DNA of 64,000 nucleotides from Zunongwangia profunda SM-A87 (GCF_000023465.1 NC_014041.1:2920001-2984000); one strand, 5' to 3'. Shown: positions 33,890 through 43,433, counted from the first letter of the stretch. Notes: generated from the sequence alone by a model not told the origin. Made by a program: numbers and translations.

Positions 33890-34552
33890 TTATAAATAGA
33901 AACCAATACCTAAATCAATAACCATAGCATCATACCCATCATTGACTGCATTAATATCTCCATTTGATACATGTCGATATCCTAATCTGGTATCTATAAA
34001 AAATCGCTTTATATCATAGCTGAAACCAAAAGCCAAATTATCAGAAAAACCGATTCCTTCTTCCATTCTTTCTGTAGTTCTTTCAAAATACCCAGGACCA
34101 ATACTGGCTAAAAGATAAAGGCTTGATTTCAGTCCTATATTCTTTCGAATAATCACTCCAAAGTTCATTATATATTCATTGAAAGTTTTAAAGGATTGCA
34201 TTTCTTCAACTCTTTCAATTAAAGGGTGATGCCTGGATACAATATATCTATCACTGGTAAGTTGATGTTTAACCGTGTTTACTTCGGGTTGAAATATAAA
34301 TTCGTAATCAAAAATATTACCTTCTTTTATTTTATAATAAATTTGAAATTTTCTTAATTGAAACTCATAAAAGTAATCGCCATCAGAAAATATAGGGTTG
34401 TCCACACTTCCAAAGCCATAATTAAAACCAATTTTATAAAACGTACCTTGATATTTTTCAGGCGGTTCCTGCCCAAATGAATGAATACGAAATAATAAAA
34501 TTAGACCTGTAAAAAATATTTTAGGAATGTTCAAGAATAAATTTAAGATCAA
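33890..34552 (-). CDS. PagL-like outer-membrane acyloxyacyl hydrolase (lipid A 3-O-deacylase family)
   Basis: 220 residues. An N-terminal signal ends about HSFGQ (27), then an 8-strand-like barrel follows (YEFQLRKFQIYYKIK, SSLYLLASIGPGYF, LAFGFSYDIKRFFI). The family active-site block is RHVSNGDINAVNDGYD near the C-terminus: His194 and Ser196 match the PagL His-x-Ser pair, and the residue 12 after the Ser, Glu in PagL, is Asp208 here. The protein ends IDLGIGFYL, an outer-membrane finish. It directly follows mgsA with no gap. Deacylation of lipid A is the family function; activity with Asp is not proven. Confidence 0.78.
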   Translation of the reverse strand: MILNLFLNIPKIFFTGLILLFRIHSFGQEPPEKYQGTFYKIGFNYGFGSVDNPIFSDGDYFYEFQLRKFQIYYKIKEGNIFDYEFIFQPEVNTVKHQLTSDRYIVSRHHPLIERVEEMQSFKTFNEYIMNFGVIIRKNIGLKSSLYLLASIGPGYFERTTERMEEGIGFSDNLAFGFSYDIKRFFIDTRLGYRHVSNGDINAVNDGYDAMVIDLGIGFYL

Positions 34553-34918
34553 TTAAAAAGCTTCAATTAAAAGTTTTGCCGTAGCCGGGTTTGTTGCCAA
34601 AGGAATATTATGGACATCGCACAGTCTCATTAACATAAAAATGTCTGGTTCATGTGGATGTTTATCCATTGGATCTCTAAAAAATATAACCATATCCACT
34701 TTTCCTTCTGCAAGCCGACTTGCAATCTGGGCATCTCCTCCAAGTGGTCCAGACAATAGTTTTTCAACTTCAAAACCTGCGGTTTCAGCCTTGCTACCGG
34801 TTGTACCGGTAGAGATTAGCCGTATTTCTTTGGACTCTAAAACGTTACGATATTCATTAAGAAATTGTACCATTTCAGCCTTCTTTCCATTGTGGGCGAT
34901 AATTGCTATTGTCTTCAT
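34553..34918 (-). CDS. mgsA: methylglyoxal synthase
   Basis: 121 residues, shorter than E. coli MgsA (152) but with a complete core. STGTTGSK and SGPLGGDAQI carry the phosphate-binding and catalytic Asp, and FFRDPMDKHPHEPDI carries the His that helps phosphate loss. It converts dihydroxyacetone phosphate to methylglyoxal plus phosphate, relieving sugar-phosphate build-up. Its ATG overlaps the pfkA stop as TAATG, so it is translationally coupled to phosphofructokinase, and the PagL-like gene starts immediately after its stop. Confidence 0.93.
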   Translation of the reverse strand: MKTIAIIAHNGKKAEMVQFLNEYRNVLESKEIRLISTGTTGSKAETAGFEVEKLLSGPLGGDAQIASRLAEGKVDMVIFFRDPMDKHPHEPDIFMLMRLCDVHNIPLATNPATAKLLIEAF

Positions 34919-35904
34919 TAAGTAGAAAGAATTTCTGAGATTCTAAGTAAATCTTTATTGATTTTTGGTTTTTCGTGAATTACATCATCTAAAGGACAGG
35001 TAATGATATCATCATCTTTTAAGCCCACCATTACGTTTTTCTGCCCATCCAATAAAAGCTCTACTGCTTTTACAGACATTCTGCTTGCCAGAACACGGTC
35101 AAAACAAGAAGGTATTCCTCCACGCTGAATATGTCCTAAAACCGTTACTTTTGCATCATAATAAGGCAGGTTTTCTTTTACATAATCTGCTAGTTGAAAT
35201 ACGTTTTTTCCAATTTTATCTCCTTCAGAAACTATTACAATACTAGAATTTTTTCCCGATCTTCTACTCTTTTCCAAAGAGTCTAACAATCGATCTAAAC
35301 CTAAGTTTTCTTCAGGAATTAAAATTTCTTCCGCTCCTGCACCAATACCAGTATTTAATGCGATAAAACCTGCGTCGCGGCCCATAACTTCGATAAAGAA
35401 TAAACGATCATGAGAGCTCGCTGTATCCCTAATTTTATCGATAGCTTCTACTACAGTATTTAGAGCGGTATCGTAACCAATGGTATGCGAAGTTCCGTAG
35501 ATATCATTATCTATAGTTCCGGGAACTCCAATAACAGGAATATCATACTCGCGACTAAAAATCTGCCCCCCTGTAAAGGTTCCATCACCTCCAATAAGGA
35601 TCAGGCCGTCTACTTGCTCTTTTTTTAGCACCTTATAAGCCTTCTCCCGTCCTTCTTTAGTTCTAAATTCTTTAGAGCGTGCACTCTTAAGAAAAGTACC
35701 TCCCAGATTAATTATATTTCGTACACTACGAGCATCAAGTTCTTCAAAATTTCCGTTTATAAGTCCGTTATATCCATTATAAAATCCATAACAGCTTATG
35801 TGATAATAGGAACACGCCCTAACAACAGCTCGAATAGCAGCATTCATACCCGGGGCATCTCCCCCGGAAGTAATCACTCCAATTCGTTTAATTTTCTTAC
35901 TCAT
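34918..35904 (-). CDS. pfkA: ATP-dependent 6-phosphofructokinase
   Basis: 328 residues, typical of bacterial PfkA. GVITSGGDAPGMNAAIRAV begins the ATP site, GGDGTFTGG is the Mg-ATP loop with the Gly that favours ATP over pyrophosphate, GTIDNDIYGTSHTIGYDTA holds the catalytic Asp of TIDND, and MGRDAGFIAL and HIQRGG bind fructose 6-phosphate. It commits glucose to glycolysis. First gene of the pfkA-mgsA-PagL-like operon; the TAATG overlap with mgsA ties flux into triose phosphates to the methylglyoxal bypass. Confidence 0.95.
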   Translation of the reverse strand: MSKKIKRIGVITSGGDAPGMNAAIRAVVRACSYYHISCYGFYNGYNGLINGNFEELDARSVRNIINLGGTFLKSARSKEFRTKEGREKAYKVLKKEQVDGLILIGGDGTFTGGQIFSREYDIPVIGVPGTIDNDIYGTSHTIGYDTALNTVVEAIDKIRDTASSHDRLFFIEVMGRDAGFIALNTGIGAGAEEILIPEENLGLDRLLDSLEKSRRSGKNSSIVIVSEGDKIGKNVFQLADYVKENLPYYDAKVTVLGHIQRGGIPSCFDRVLASRMSVKAVELLLDGQKNVMVGLKDDDIITCPLDDVIHEKPKINKDLLRISEILST

Positions 35905-36002
35905 AGATGTTCAGTATTTAAAGCGTAAAATTACAAAGTATAGCTGAAAATAGTAAGCTAAACCACGATTAAATTAGGAATAATTGTTCATTTTTTACCA
36001 CA

Positions 36003-39000
36003 TTATTGTTCCCCGTCTTCTTTCGGGAAATTAATATAATCGGGAGCTAAAGATTTTTTTGACTCTATTTTCTCTTCTTTAGGCTTTTGCACATTTGCAG
36101 ACTGTAACTCTTTATTGGTTATTTTTCGGATTAGTTCTTTAAACGTATCAAAATCTACCGAATAAGAAAGCCCTACACCCTGGGTAAATCCTATTTGCTC
36201 TCCTATAAACTGAATATTATTCTCTCGGTTAAACACCGTAGCTCTTAAGGAACCATCTTCGTTTAAGAGAAAATCAATCTCTAAATCCCCTACAATTACA
36301 GATTCTGTAGTGCCCCCTATTGGCACACCAACCTGACCATTAATTAAAACACGCTCACTAATTTGAGTGCTTAAGGTCAAGCCAAAACGATCTACCGTTT
36401 GTTGATCTGGTGTACGATCTCCCTGTACATAATTTACCCCTACCTGAAATTTACCGTCTTCATCGGCAAAAATATCATTAACGATACTTGAGGCTCGTTC
36501 TGCTAATGTTCCTGTAATTGCTGTTTGCCTTAAACCAAATTCACTATAAAATGCATTCTGAGTAACCAGGAATAACGCCTGAAGCTCTCTACTTGCCCTG
36601 TCATCCATACGATATTCTAACTCCGATCGTACCACCGAGCTGGCGGTGGGAAACTGAATATCAAAGTTAATCTCTGGCTGAATAACCTGTCCCTGTAAAT
36701 TGATCACCACATCAACCGGGATTTTACGGTTTATCGATGGATTTTCAAGTAAAACAGCTGGATTGGCATTTAAAGAGTATATAGCGCTAACATCTAATTG
36801 CGCCCGTAGCGGATTTCCATCCCAGTTAATGCTCCCTCCAGATTTTACATTAAATACTTTTTGAACCAGTCCCGCATATTTAAAATTATAAACCCCTTCA
36901 TAAACAATAAAGTCTCCCCACATATTAAATTTGCCATTGGTATTTATTTCCAATAACAGGTTTCCTGCACCACGCCCTCTTAAGGTACTTCCACTGGTTT
37001 GATCGATCACTACTTCTACTTCCGCATCTCTGGTCACATCTAAATCAAAAACCAACTCTATACCTTTTACCTCAGGAATTTCTATTTCCTGTCCAGCCGC
37101 ACGAGCTGCTTTTTCTTCTGGTGTTAAAAAATGGATATAAGAATTATCACCCACCGATTCTTCATCACTAAGCGGAATTTTGAAAATGGTACCTTCCTCT
37201 GTAGTGGCATTAACTTCAATCTTCAACTGGTCTGTAGGTCCTTTAATACCGGCATCTCCGCTAATGAAAGCAGTTCCGTAATAAAGGGCATCTTCATCAG
37301 CTTCCGTATCCAGTACCAGTAATCGATCTGTAGTAATTCCCAAATCTAAAAACCATTCTGAAAAGTTTTTATGTGAAATCGTTCCATCCAGGACGCCCCT
37401 GGTTTTATATTTTGTATCCTGAATATCAATATTATCAAAGACAAATCTTTGCTGGGTAAGATTTATCTGAGCCTGATTTAGAAAATCTATATCTACATTT
37501 AGATAAGGGATGCTTAAACCGGCATTGTTCAGGATTAGACTACCGCCAAAATCGGGATTTTTATAATTTCCAGTCACCGTAGCCGATCCCGATGCAAAAC
37601 CTCTAATATTACTTAACACATCCCCACCCAGCGGACTAAAAGCAGCCATGTTAAGTTTTTGAAGATCGATATCTAAATCAATCGTAGGTTGCCCGCCTTT
37701 AACATTAATATCTCCGGTAGCCGATAATGATTCTATTTCATCCTTTAGAAGACTTGCATTAACCGTATAGTTGGTTAAATTTTCATTCCCTGAAACATCT
37801 AATTGCATATTGCCCAAAAGAATGTTGTTAATCGCCAAAGAATCAATTACCATGGAGGTGTTAGGGTAATAAGCCCCTTTTTCCTGTAATACATCTAATT
37901 TTCCGTTCAATCGCCCTCCTATATCCAAACTATCAATTTCAGGGGTGATTTTATAAAGATCTACATTACTAAATTCCATTTGAAGATTTTTATAAGTCGA
38001 ATCTCTAACCGCGCCACTTAACCTAATTTCCTCATTCCCGTGATTCATCACCAGCGAGTCGATTGTAATATCCCTAAAACTATTTTCGAAAACGAATTTG
38101 TTGTTTTTATTTCGGTCTTGATTAATATACCAGGTATTATTTTTAAAAGTAAGGTCACTGCGCTGAATCCCTACAACCGACTGGTTTTCTTTATTAATGG
38201 TATGAAATAAATTCAGGTTAAAAACGTCACGATCGAATTTGCCACCTTTAAATTCAGATCGAATAAATAAGGTGTCCCTTTGAGTTACGTTGATAAAACT
38301 GAACTCTGAAAAGTTATATGTCCCGGTGGCTACACTATCAGCCTCAAAATAAGTATTGTAGATTGGATTGGTGTTGTCTACCTGAAGATTTACTTCCTGG
38401 AACATATTATTAAACAAATCGATCCTTGGCGATCTGAAATTCAGTTTAAATTCAGATTCATCAGATTCAACACGGCCTCTTAAAAAGGTATTTGGAGATA
38501 GCGTTAGATCCGGATAAAAGACTTCGACGATCTTATTATAAATATCAAAATCAAATTCCATGTATTGATTATTGGTAATCACATTTGGCTCATAATTAGT
38601 ATAAATAGAACCTATGGAATTTTGGAATAGCGCCTGTAATTCAGACAGCTTAAACCTCCCCTTCATTTGACCGCTAATCACATCGGGACTTTTCACTTCA
38701 ATAGTCCGTACATCACCGGTAAAGCTCGATTTTATGCTAAAATCATCAAATCGATATAAATCCATTGGATTTTCGTAAGATGTATTCAATAATAAGATCT
38801 CCCCTACCGCATCATCGATACTGGTACCTTCCATATTCATAATCACATCCCCCTTAAAAATAGAGATGGTATCACGATTAATAATATTCATTTTATAAAG
38901 ATCAGCATAGCCTACAGAAGCTTCAAAGTCATAATTATTAATTTCGGTAGAAAGATCGGCCAAACCATTAAACTCCATTCTAAGGTTGGGATCGTTAATG

Positions 39001-40421
39001 GCCAGGTTCCCATTAAAAACAGGTGCTCGCATGTTACCAATCACGCGAATATTGGTGTATTTATATCCTTTAAAGCCCAGTTTTGAAATCTGCCCCCTTA
39101 ATTGCGTATTTAGATTTTCAGCGGTAAAACCGGTTCCTTTAATGTCTAAATTGAAAGAAGTTTTGCCCACCTGTTTATTTTCGATCAGGCGGCCAATATT
39201 AAAATCCTTAACCTTTAGGTTCCCTGAGTAGCCAGCATTATCGCCATCATTTAAATTACTGAAGGTAAGGGCCGCCTTGGCACTTCCAAGCTGTGAATTA
39301 ATATCTACATTCATAGCCACAGAAGAACTGGTGATCGTGGTATTTCCTATCACCCTAACGCTGCCAAAGGTGCTTAATTGCTGCGGAAGTTTACCCTGTA
39401 AAATTCCCGGTAAGAAGTTCACAAGATCATAATAGTTGGATGAAAAATTACGTAATGTACCGCTTAACTGAAAATCCTGAGGTTCCCCGGTAAACGCGCC
39501 TTTAAGCTTAAGGTCCCCATAAAGAGCACTGCGATCCAGACCAAAAAGCTGAACATCGTTTAATTGAAGATCATTTAAAGTTCCGCTTAATTCACTACTT
39601 AAATTGAGTTTTTCATCTTTTCCGAAGGCATCATAAAACACCCCCAGATCTGTAGAAGAAATCTGTGATTCTTTAAATGCAGCATTAATTTGTACCTTAT
39701 TGAAGAAATCGCCAAAATCGCCTTCCTGGTAGTTTAAATGAATATCAGCATAAATTTCTGAATTATTTGTAATAATCTCCAGACTATCCAACCGCATATC
39801 GGTAGGATTATAAAGAAAATCTGTGCTTAAACGGTTAATTTGCATTCCCCGCTTATCATGGGCCCTAATCAACTTAATAGCTGCTCTTATCTCTGGTCCT
39901 TCCACGATAAAATCATCCGCATTAATCCCTAATTCGTCAAATTTGATAATTTCGGGATATTTATTGTTTTCATCGATAAAGCTGTATTTCCCATCTAAAA
40001 CCTGGAGATTGGAAACACTTAAAGTAAAAGGCTTACTGCTGGCAGTGGAATCTGAGCTTAATTTACTTATAAAAATGCCCATATTATCTAAATCTTCCCC
40101 TTCGTAGCGATGCATACGCATTTTAAATTGCTGTAAGGTAGTTTTCCCAAGATTGGGAGAGTTATTGATAATATTTCCCAGACTTAAAATAGAGGTTCTT
40201 AGCTCTTTGGTGTAAATTAAAGTGTCCTGATGATGGTCTTCAATAAAGATCTCATTGATCTTCACATCTCCAAAATAGCTTAAGGATACGCGGCCAATTT
40301 CTATATTCACATCGTTGTTTTCCCTTAAGGTTCTGGTAAGTTTCCCGGCCAAGGAAGTCTGTACGGCAGGGATAGAAAAAACAATAAGTAGCAGGATAAA
40401 CAACAAAAGCAATCCTACCAA
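36003..40421 (-). CDS. tamB: TamB-like translocation/assembly module protein (DUF490), inner-membrane anchored
   Basis: 1472 residues from a TTG. A single anchor helix (VGLLLLFILLLIVFSIPAV) is followed by a very long repetitive beta-rich periplasmic region of AsmA/VPS13-like bridge type (LSGTLNDLQLNDVQLFG, LRGQISKLGFKGYKYTN) and the DUF490 C-terminal domain (IPVDVVINLQGQVIQPEI, SSVVRSELEYRMDD, VGVNYVQGD). The frame stays open 13 codons upstream to 40460 and encodes HIKKFWKILTRTL, which looks like a real TamB start but holds no ATG; see findings. TamB proteins bridge the membranes for phospholipid or outer-membrane protein delivery. Divergent from tsaD. Confidence 0.9.
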   Translation of the reverse strand: MVGLLLLFILLLIVFSIPAVQTSLAGKLTRTLRENNDVNIEIGRVSLSYFGDVKINEIFIEDHHQDTLIYTKELRTSILSLGNIINNSPNLGKTTLQQFKMRMHRYEGEDLDNMGIFISKLSSDSTASSKPFTLSVSNLQVLDGKYSFIDENNKYPEIIKFDELGINADDFIVEGPEIRAAIKLIRAHDKRGMQINRLSTDFLYNPTDMRLDSLEIITNNSEIYADIHLNYQEGDFGDFFNKVQINAAFKESQISSTDLGVFYDAFGKDEKLNLSSELSGTLNDLQLNDVQLFGLDRSALYGDLKLKGAFTGEPQDFQLSGTLRNFSSNYYDLVNFLPGILQGKLPQQLSTFGSVRVIGNTTITSSSVAMNVDINSQLGSAKAALTFSNLNDGDNAGYSGNLKVKDFNIGRLIENKQVGKTSFNLDIKGTGFTAENLNTQLRGQISKLGFKGYKYTNIRVIGNMRAPVFNGNLAINDPNLRMEFNGLADLSTEINNYDFEASVGYADLYKMNIINRDTISIFKGDVIMNMEGTSIDDAVGEILLLNTSYENPMDLYRFDDFSIKSSFTGDVRTIEVKSPDVISGQMKGRFKLSELQALFQNSIGSIYTNYEPNVITNNQYMEFDFDIYNKIVEVFYPDLTLSPNTFLRGRVESDESEFKLNFRSPRIDLFNNMFQEVNLQVDNTNPIYNTYFEADSVATGTYNFSEFSFINVTQRDTLFIRSEFKGGKFDRDVFNLNLFHTINKENQSVVGIQRSDLTFKNNTWYINQDRNKNNKFVFENSFRDITIDSLVMNHGNEEIRLSGAVRDSTYKNLQMEFSNVDLYKITPEIDSLDIGGRLNGKLDVLQEKGAYYPNTSMVIDSLAINNILLGNMQLDVSGNENLTNYTVNASLLKDEIESLSATGDINVKGGQPTIDLDIDLQKLNMAAFSPLGGDVLSNIRGFASGSATVTGNYKNPDFGGSLILNNAGLSIPYLNVDIDFLNQAQINLTQQRFVFDNIDIQDTKYKTRGVLDGTISHKNFSEWFLDLGITTDRLLVLDTEADEDALYYGTAFISGDAGIKGPTDQLKIEVNATTEEGTIFKIPLSDEESVGDNSYIHFLTPEEKAARAAGQEIEIPEVKGIELVFDLDVTRDAEVEVVIDQTSGSTLRGRGAGNLLLEINTNGKFNMWGDFIVYEGVYNFKYAGLVQKVFNVKSGGSINWDGNPLRAQLDVSAIYSLNANPAVLLENPSINRKIPVDVVINLQGQVIQPEINFDIQFPTASSVVRSELEYRMDDRASRELQALFLVTQNAFYSEFGLRQTAITGTLAERASSIVNDIFADEDGKFQVGVNYVQGDRTPDQQTVDRFGLTLSTQISERVLINGQVGVPIGGTTESVIVGDLEIDFLLNEDGSLRATVFNRENNIQFIGEQIGFTQGVGLSYSVDFDTFKELIRKITNKELQSANVQKPKEEKIESKKSLAPDYINFPKEDGEQ

Positions 40422-40468
40422 TGTTCTAGTTAATATTTTCCAGAATTTTTTGATATGCTTTTATGTTT

Positions 40469-40476
40469 TAACTTTG
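40469..40476 (+). promoter_or_regulatory. -7 promoter element for the tsaD operon
   Basis: TAACTTTG is an exact TAnnTTTG match, with TTG at 40450-40452 as a -33 candidate 16 bp upstream. It predicts transcription from about 40482, close to the first tsaD ATG (40496). The element falls in the 74-bp space shared with tamB. Confidence 0.55.
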
Positions 40477-40495
40477 TATCCTATTAACAAATTTT

Positions 40496-41533
40496 ATGCC
40501 CAATAAACCGCAAATGGCTGAAGATATCTATATTCTAGGAATAGAATCCTCTTGTGACGACACTGCTGCTGCTGTACTTTGCAACGGCAAAATACAATCT
40601 AATATTGTAGCTACCCAACAAGTACACCAACAATATGGCGGTGTAGTTCCCGAGCTTGCCTCCAGAGCGCATCAACAAAACATTGTTCCTGTAATTCATC
40701 AGGCCATTGCGAAAGCAAATATCGGTAAAAAAGATATATCTGCAATCGCTTTTACCAGAGGACCCGGACTAATGGGTTCTTTACTGGTAGGAACATCATT
40801 TGCAAAAAGTCTGGCAATGGGTTTAGGAGTGCCCCTTATTGAGGTTAATCACATGCAGGCGCATATCTTAGCTCATTTTATAGAAGAAGAAGGATTTAAA
40901 AAACCGGCATTTCCATTCTTAGCTATGACGATTAGTGGTGGTCATACCCAGATTGTTAAGGTAAATGATTATTTTTCGATGGAAGTTATTGGTGAAACTA
41001 CAGATGATGCTGTGGGCGAAGCCTTTGATAAAAGTGCAAAAATTTTGGGACTCCCTTACCCCGGCGGGCCGTTAGTGGATAAATATGCTAACGAAGGAGA
41101 TCCTAAAGCTTTTAAATTTCCAAAACCAAAAGTTAGCGGACTAAATTTTAGCTTTAGCGGATTTAAAACAGCGGTGCTTTATTTTATCGAAAAGCAAACT
41201 CGGGAAGATCCTGATTTTATTGAAAAAAACCTTAAAGATATTTGTGCGTCTATTCAATATACTATCGTTGAAATACTAATGGACAAGCTTAAAAAAGCGG
41301 TGAAAGAAACCGGAATCAGCCGGGTAGCCATTGGTGGTGGAGTTTCAGCGAATAGCGGAATTAGAAACGCACTTTATGATGCTGAGAAACGCTATAAGTG
41401 GCAATGTTTTATTCCTAAATTTGAGTATACTACAGATAACGCCGCCATGATTGCAATCGCAGGACATTATAAATACCTTAAAAAGGAGTTTTCAGATTTT
41501 TCCACAACCGCACAGGCACGATATAAAATATAA
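40496..41533 (+). CDS. tsaD: tRNA N6-adenosine threonylcarbamoyltransferase
   Basis: 345 residues. ASKHA fold with GIESSCDDTAAAV, the metal-binding HMQAHILAH (HxxxH), TRGPGLMGSLLVG, TISGGHTQIV and GGGVSANSGIR. It transfers threonylcarbamoyl from TsaC product to A37 of tRNAs reading ANN codons. An in-frame ATG at residue 7 (MAEDIYILGIESS) is an equally good start given the short predicted leader. It leads a plus-strand run with rsmE 2 bp downstream. Confidence 0.96.
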   Translation: MPNKPQMAEDIYILGIESSCDDTAAAVLCNGKIQSNIVATQQVHQQYGGVVPELASRAHQQNIVPVIHQAIAKANIGKKDISAIAFTRGPGLMGSLLVGTSFAKSLAMGLGVPLIEVNHMQAHILAHFIEEEGFKKPAFPFLAMTISGGHTQIVKVNDYFSMEVIGETTDDAVGEAFDKSAKILGLPYPGGPLVDKYANEGDPKAFKFPKPKVSGLNFSFSGFKTAVLYFIEKQTREDPDFIEKNLKDICASIQYTIVEILMDKLKKAVKETGISRVAIGGGVSANSGIRNALYDAEKRYKWQCFIPKFEYTTDNAAMIAIAGHYKYLKKEFSDFSTTAQARYKI

Positions 41534-41535
41534 AC

Positions 41536-42249
41536 ATGCAATTATTTTTTCAGCCAGATATCGAGGAATCTGCTCAGCAAATTGTTTTTAGCAGAGAAGA
41601 AAGTAAGCATATCATAAAAGTATTACGACGTAGCGAGGGAGCTTTATTAAAAGTCACTAATGGTAAAGGTCTACTTTTTACAGCACAGATCATTAATGCA
41701 GATATAAAGCAATGCGTTGCTAAAATTATTGATACCGAAAAACAGGCAAAACCAAACTACTGGCTTCATCTGGCCGTCGCCCCAACTAAAATGAACGACC
41801 GGTACGAATGGTTTTTAGAAAAAGCTACTGAAATTGGTGTAGACGAAATTACGCCGGTTATCTGCGAGCATTCTGAACGTAAGGTGGTAAAACTGGATCG
41901 CTACGAGCGCGTTTTACAAAGTGCAATGAAGCAATCCCTACATTTTAGGATGCCTAAATTAAACGAACCTGTCGATTTTACAGCCTTTATAGAAAAACAG
42001 TTTGAAGCTGAAAAATTTATCGCTCACTGCGAAGACGATCAGCCAAGAGTCTTACTACAACACGCAGCCACAGCAGTAGCCGACACCTTAATTTTAATCG
42101 GACCGGAAGGAGACTTTTCTCCTGAAGAAATTAGACTGGCACTAACTAATAAATTTTCGCCCGTAAGCCTTGGCAGCAACCGTTTGCGTACCGAAACAGC
42201 AGCCATTGTAGCCTGTCACACAATAAATTTACTAAACGAAACTAAATAA
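41536..42249 (+). CDS. rsmE: 16S rRNA (uracil-1498-N3)-methyltransferase
   Basis: 237 residues. PUA-like N-terminal domain (VFSREESKHIIKVLRRSEG) then the SPOUT knot: KATEIGVDEITPVICEHSER, LIGPEGDFSPEEI and SLGSNRLRTETAAI, the knotted SAM-binding loop of RsmE. It methylates U1498 of 16S rRNA in the decoding region. It begins 2 bp after the tsaD stop, so it is probably co-translated. Confidence 0.95.
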   Translation: MQLFFQPDIEESAQQIVFSREESKHIIKVLRRSEGALLKVTNGKGLLFTAQIINADIKQCVAKIIDTEKQAKPNYWLHLAVAPTKMNDRYEWFLEKATEIGVDEITPVICEHSERKVVKLDRYERVLQSAMKQSLHFRMPKLNEPVDFTAFIEKQFEAEKFIAHCEDDQPRVLLQHAATAVADTLILIGPEGDFSPEEIRLALTNKFSPVSLGSNRLRTETAAIVACHTINLLNETK

Positions 42250-42253
42250 ACTT

Positions 42254-42901
42254 ATGCTAAAAAAGTGCATTTTAATCTTCATTTTTATCTTTGGAATTCA
42301 TGGGATGAATGCCCAAAAAATTGCACTTTTAAAATATAATGGTGGTGGCGATTGGTATGCTAATCCTACCGCCCTGCCCAATCTTATCGATTTTTGTAAT
42401 ACACATATCGCTACCAGCCTGGATCAAAAACCGGTCACGGTAACTCCCGGCGGTCCCGAAATTTTTATGTATCCTTTTGTTCATATGACGGGACATGGTA
42501 ATGTTGTATTTTCTGAAAGTGAAGCGGAAAACCTTAGAAATTACCTTTTAGGCGGTGGATTTTTGCATATCGATGATAATTATGGGATGCGGCAATATTT
42601 GACTACAGCCCTTAAAACAGTTTTTCCTGAAAAAGAATTACAGGAACTGCCCGCTTCACATCCCATCTTCCATTCCCAATTCGAATTTAGTAAGGGCTTA
42701 CCCAAAATACATGAGCACGACGGGAAACGACCCCAGGCGTTTGGTATTTTTGACAATGGTAGATTGGTGTTGCTTTTTACATTTGAAAGTGATCTTGGGG
42801 ATGGCTGGGAAAATGAGGAAGTACATCATGACCCCGAAGAAGTCCGCCTAAAAGCATTACAAATGGGTGCTAATATTATAAAATATGCCTTTGAAAACTA
42901 A
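42254..42901 (+). CDS. DUF4159 domain protein, secreted
   Basis: 215 residues with a signal peptide (KCILIFIFIFGIHGMNAQ). The DUF4159 body has KYNGGGDWYANPTALPNLI, MTGHGNVVFSESEAENLR, LLGGGFLHIDDNYGM and HDPEEVRLKALQMGANII, a glutamine-amidotransferase-like Rossmann fold without the catalytic Cys. In other Bacteroidota these proteins occur in operons with MoxR and VWA-domain proteins; here the neighbours are RNA methyltransferases. Function unknown. Confidence 0.85.
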   Translation: MLKKCILIFIFIFGIHGMNAQKIALLKYNGGGDWYANPTALPNLIDFCNTHIATSLDQKPVTVTPGGPEIFMYPFVHMTGHGNVVFSESEAENLRNYLLGGGFLHIDDNYGMRQYLTTALKTVFPEKELQELPASHPIFHSQFEFSKGLPKIHEHDGKRPQAFGIFDNGRLVLLFTFESDLGDGWENEEVHHDPEEVRLKALQMGANIIKYAFEN

Positions 42902-42902
42902 A

Positions 42903-43409
42903 ATGCAGCTTACTCATTCCCAAAATAAATTCAGTAATAAAAAGTTTCCGGTAACCCTGGTACTGGACCACATTTCAGGAGAAGCGAACATAGGCAGTAT
43001 CTTTAGGTTAAGTGATGCTTTTCATGTTGAAGAAATTATTTTCTGTGGTACCGAGCCCAATTTAAATAGCAATCGGTTAAAAAAGACTTCCAGAAGTACG
43101 CACGAATATGTGAAATTTCAGTTTTCGGAAAATCCTACCGCAATTATCAAGGGTAAAAAAGCCGAAGCTTATAGCATCATTGCACTCGAAATTACCCAAA
43201 ATAGTGTGCCAATTCAGCAGTTAGAATTAAAACCTTCAGAAAAGGTAGTACTTATTGCCGGTCATGAAAATTTTGGAATTTCAGAAGACTTGTTAAGGCT
43301 ATGCGACAGCATTGTGCATATTCCTATGTTTGGGAATAATAGCAGCATGAATGTTGCCCAGGCTATAGGAATTTCTCTTTATGAAATCACAAAATGCTTG
43401 ATTCCTTAA
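42903..43409 (+). CDS. TrmH/SpoU-family RNA 2'-O-methyltransferase
   Basis: 168 residues from the ATG at 42903, chosen because it lies 1 bp after the upstream stop; an ATG at 42885 would add six residues and overlap that gene by 17 bp. SPOUT motifs: LDHISGEANIGSIFRLSDAF (motif 1 with the N-G-S/R pattern), VLIAGHENFGISEDLL (motif 2) and IPMFGNNSSMNVAQAIGISL (motif 3, SAM knot). It methylates a ribose 2'-OH in tRNA or rRNA; the target cannot be assigned. It lacks the N-terminal RNA-binding domain of RlmB. Confidence 0.9.
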   Translation: MQLTHSQNKFSNKKFPVTLVLDHISGEANIGSIFRLSDAFHVEEIIFCGTEPNLNSNRLKKTSRSTHEYVKFQFSENPTAIIKGKKAEAYSIIALEITQNSVPIQQLELKPSEKVVLIAGHENFGISEDLLRLCDSIVHIPMFGNNSSMNVAQAIGISLYEITKCLIP

Positions 43410-43433
43410 TTAAGAAAATCCTATATTTAGCCT

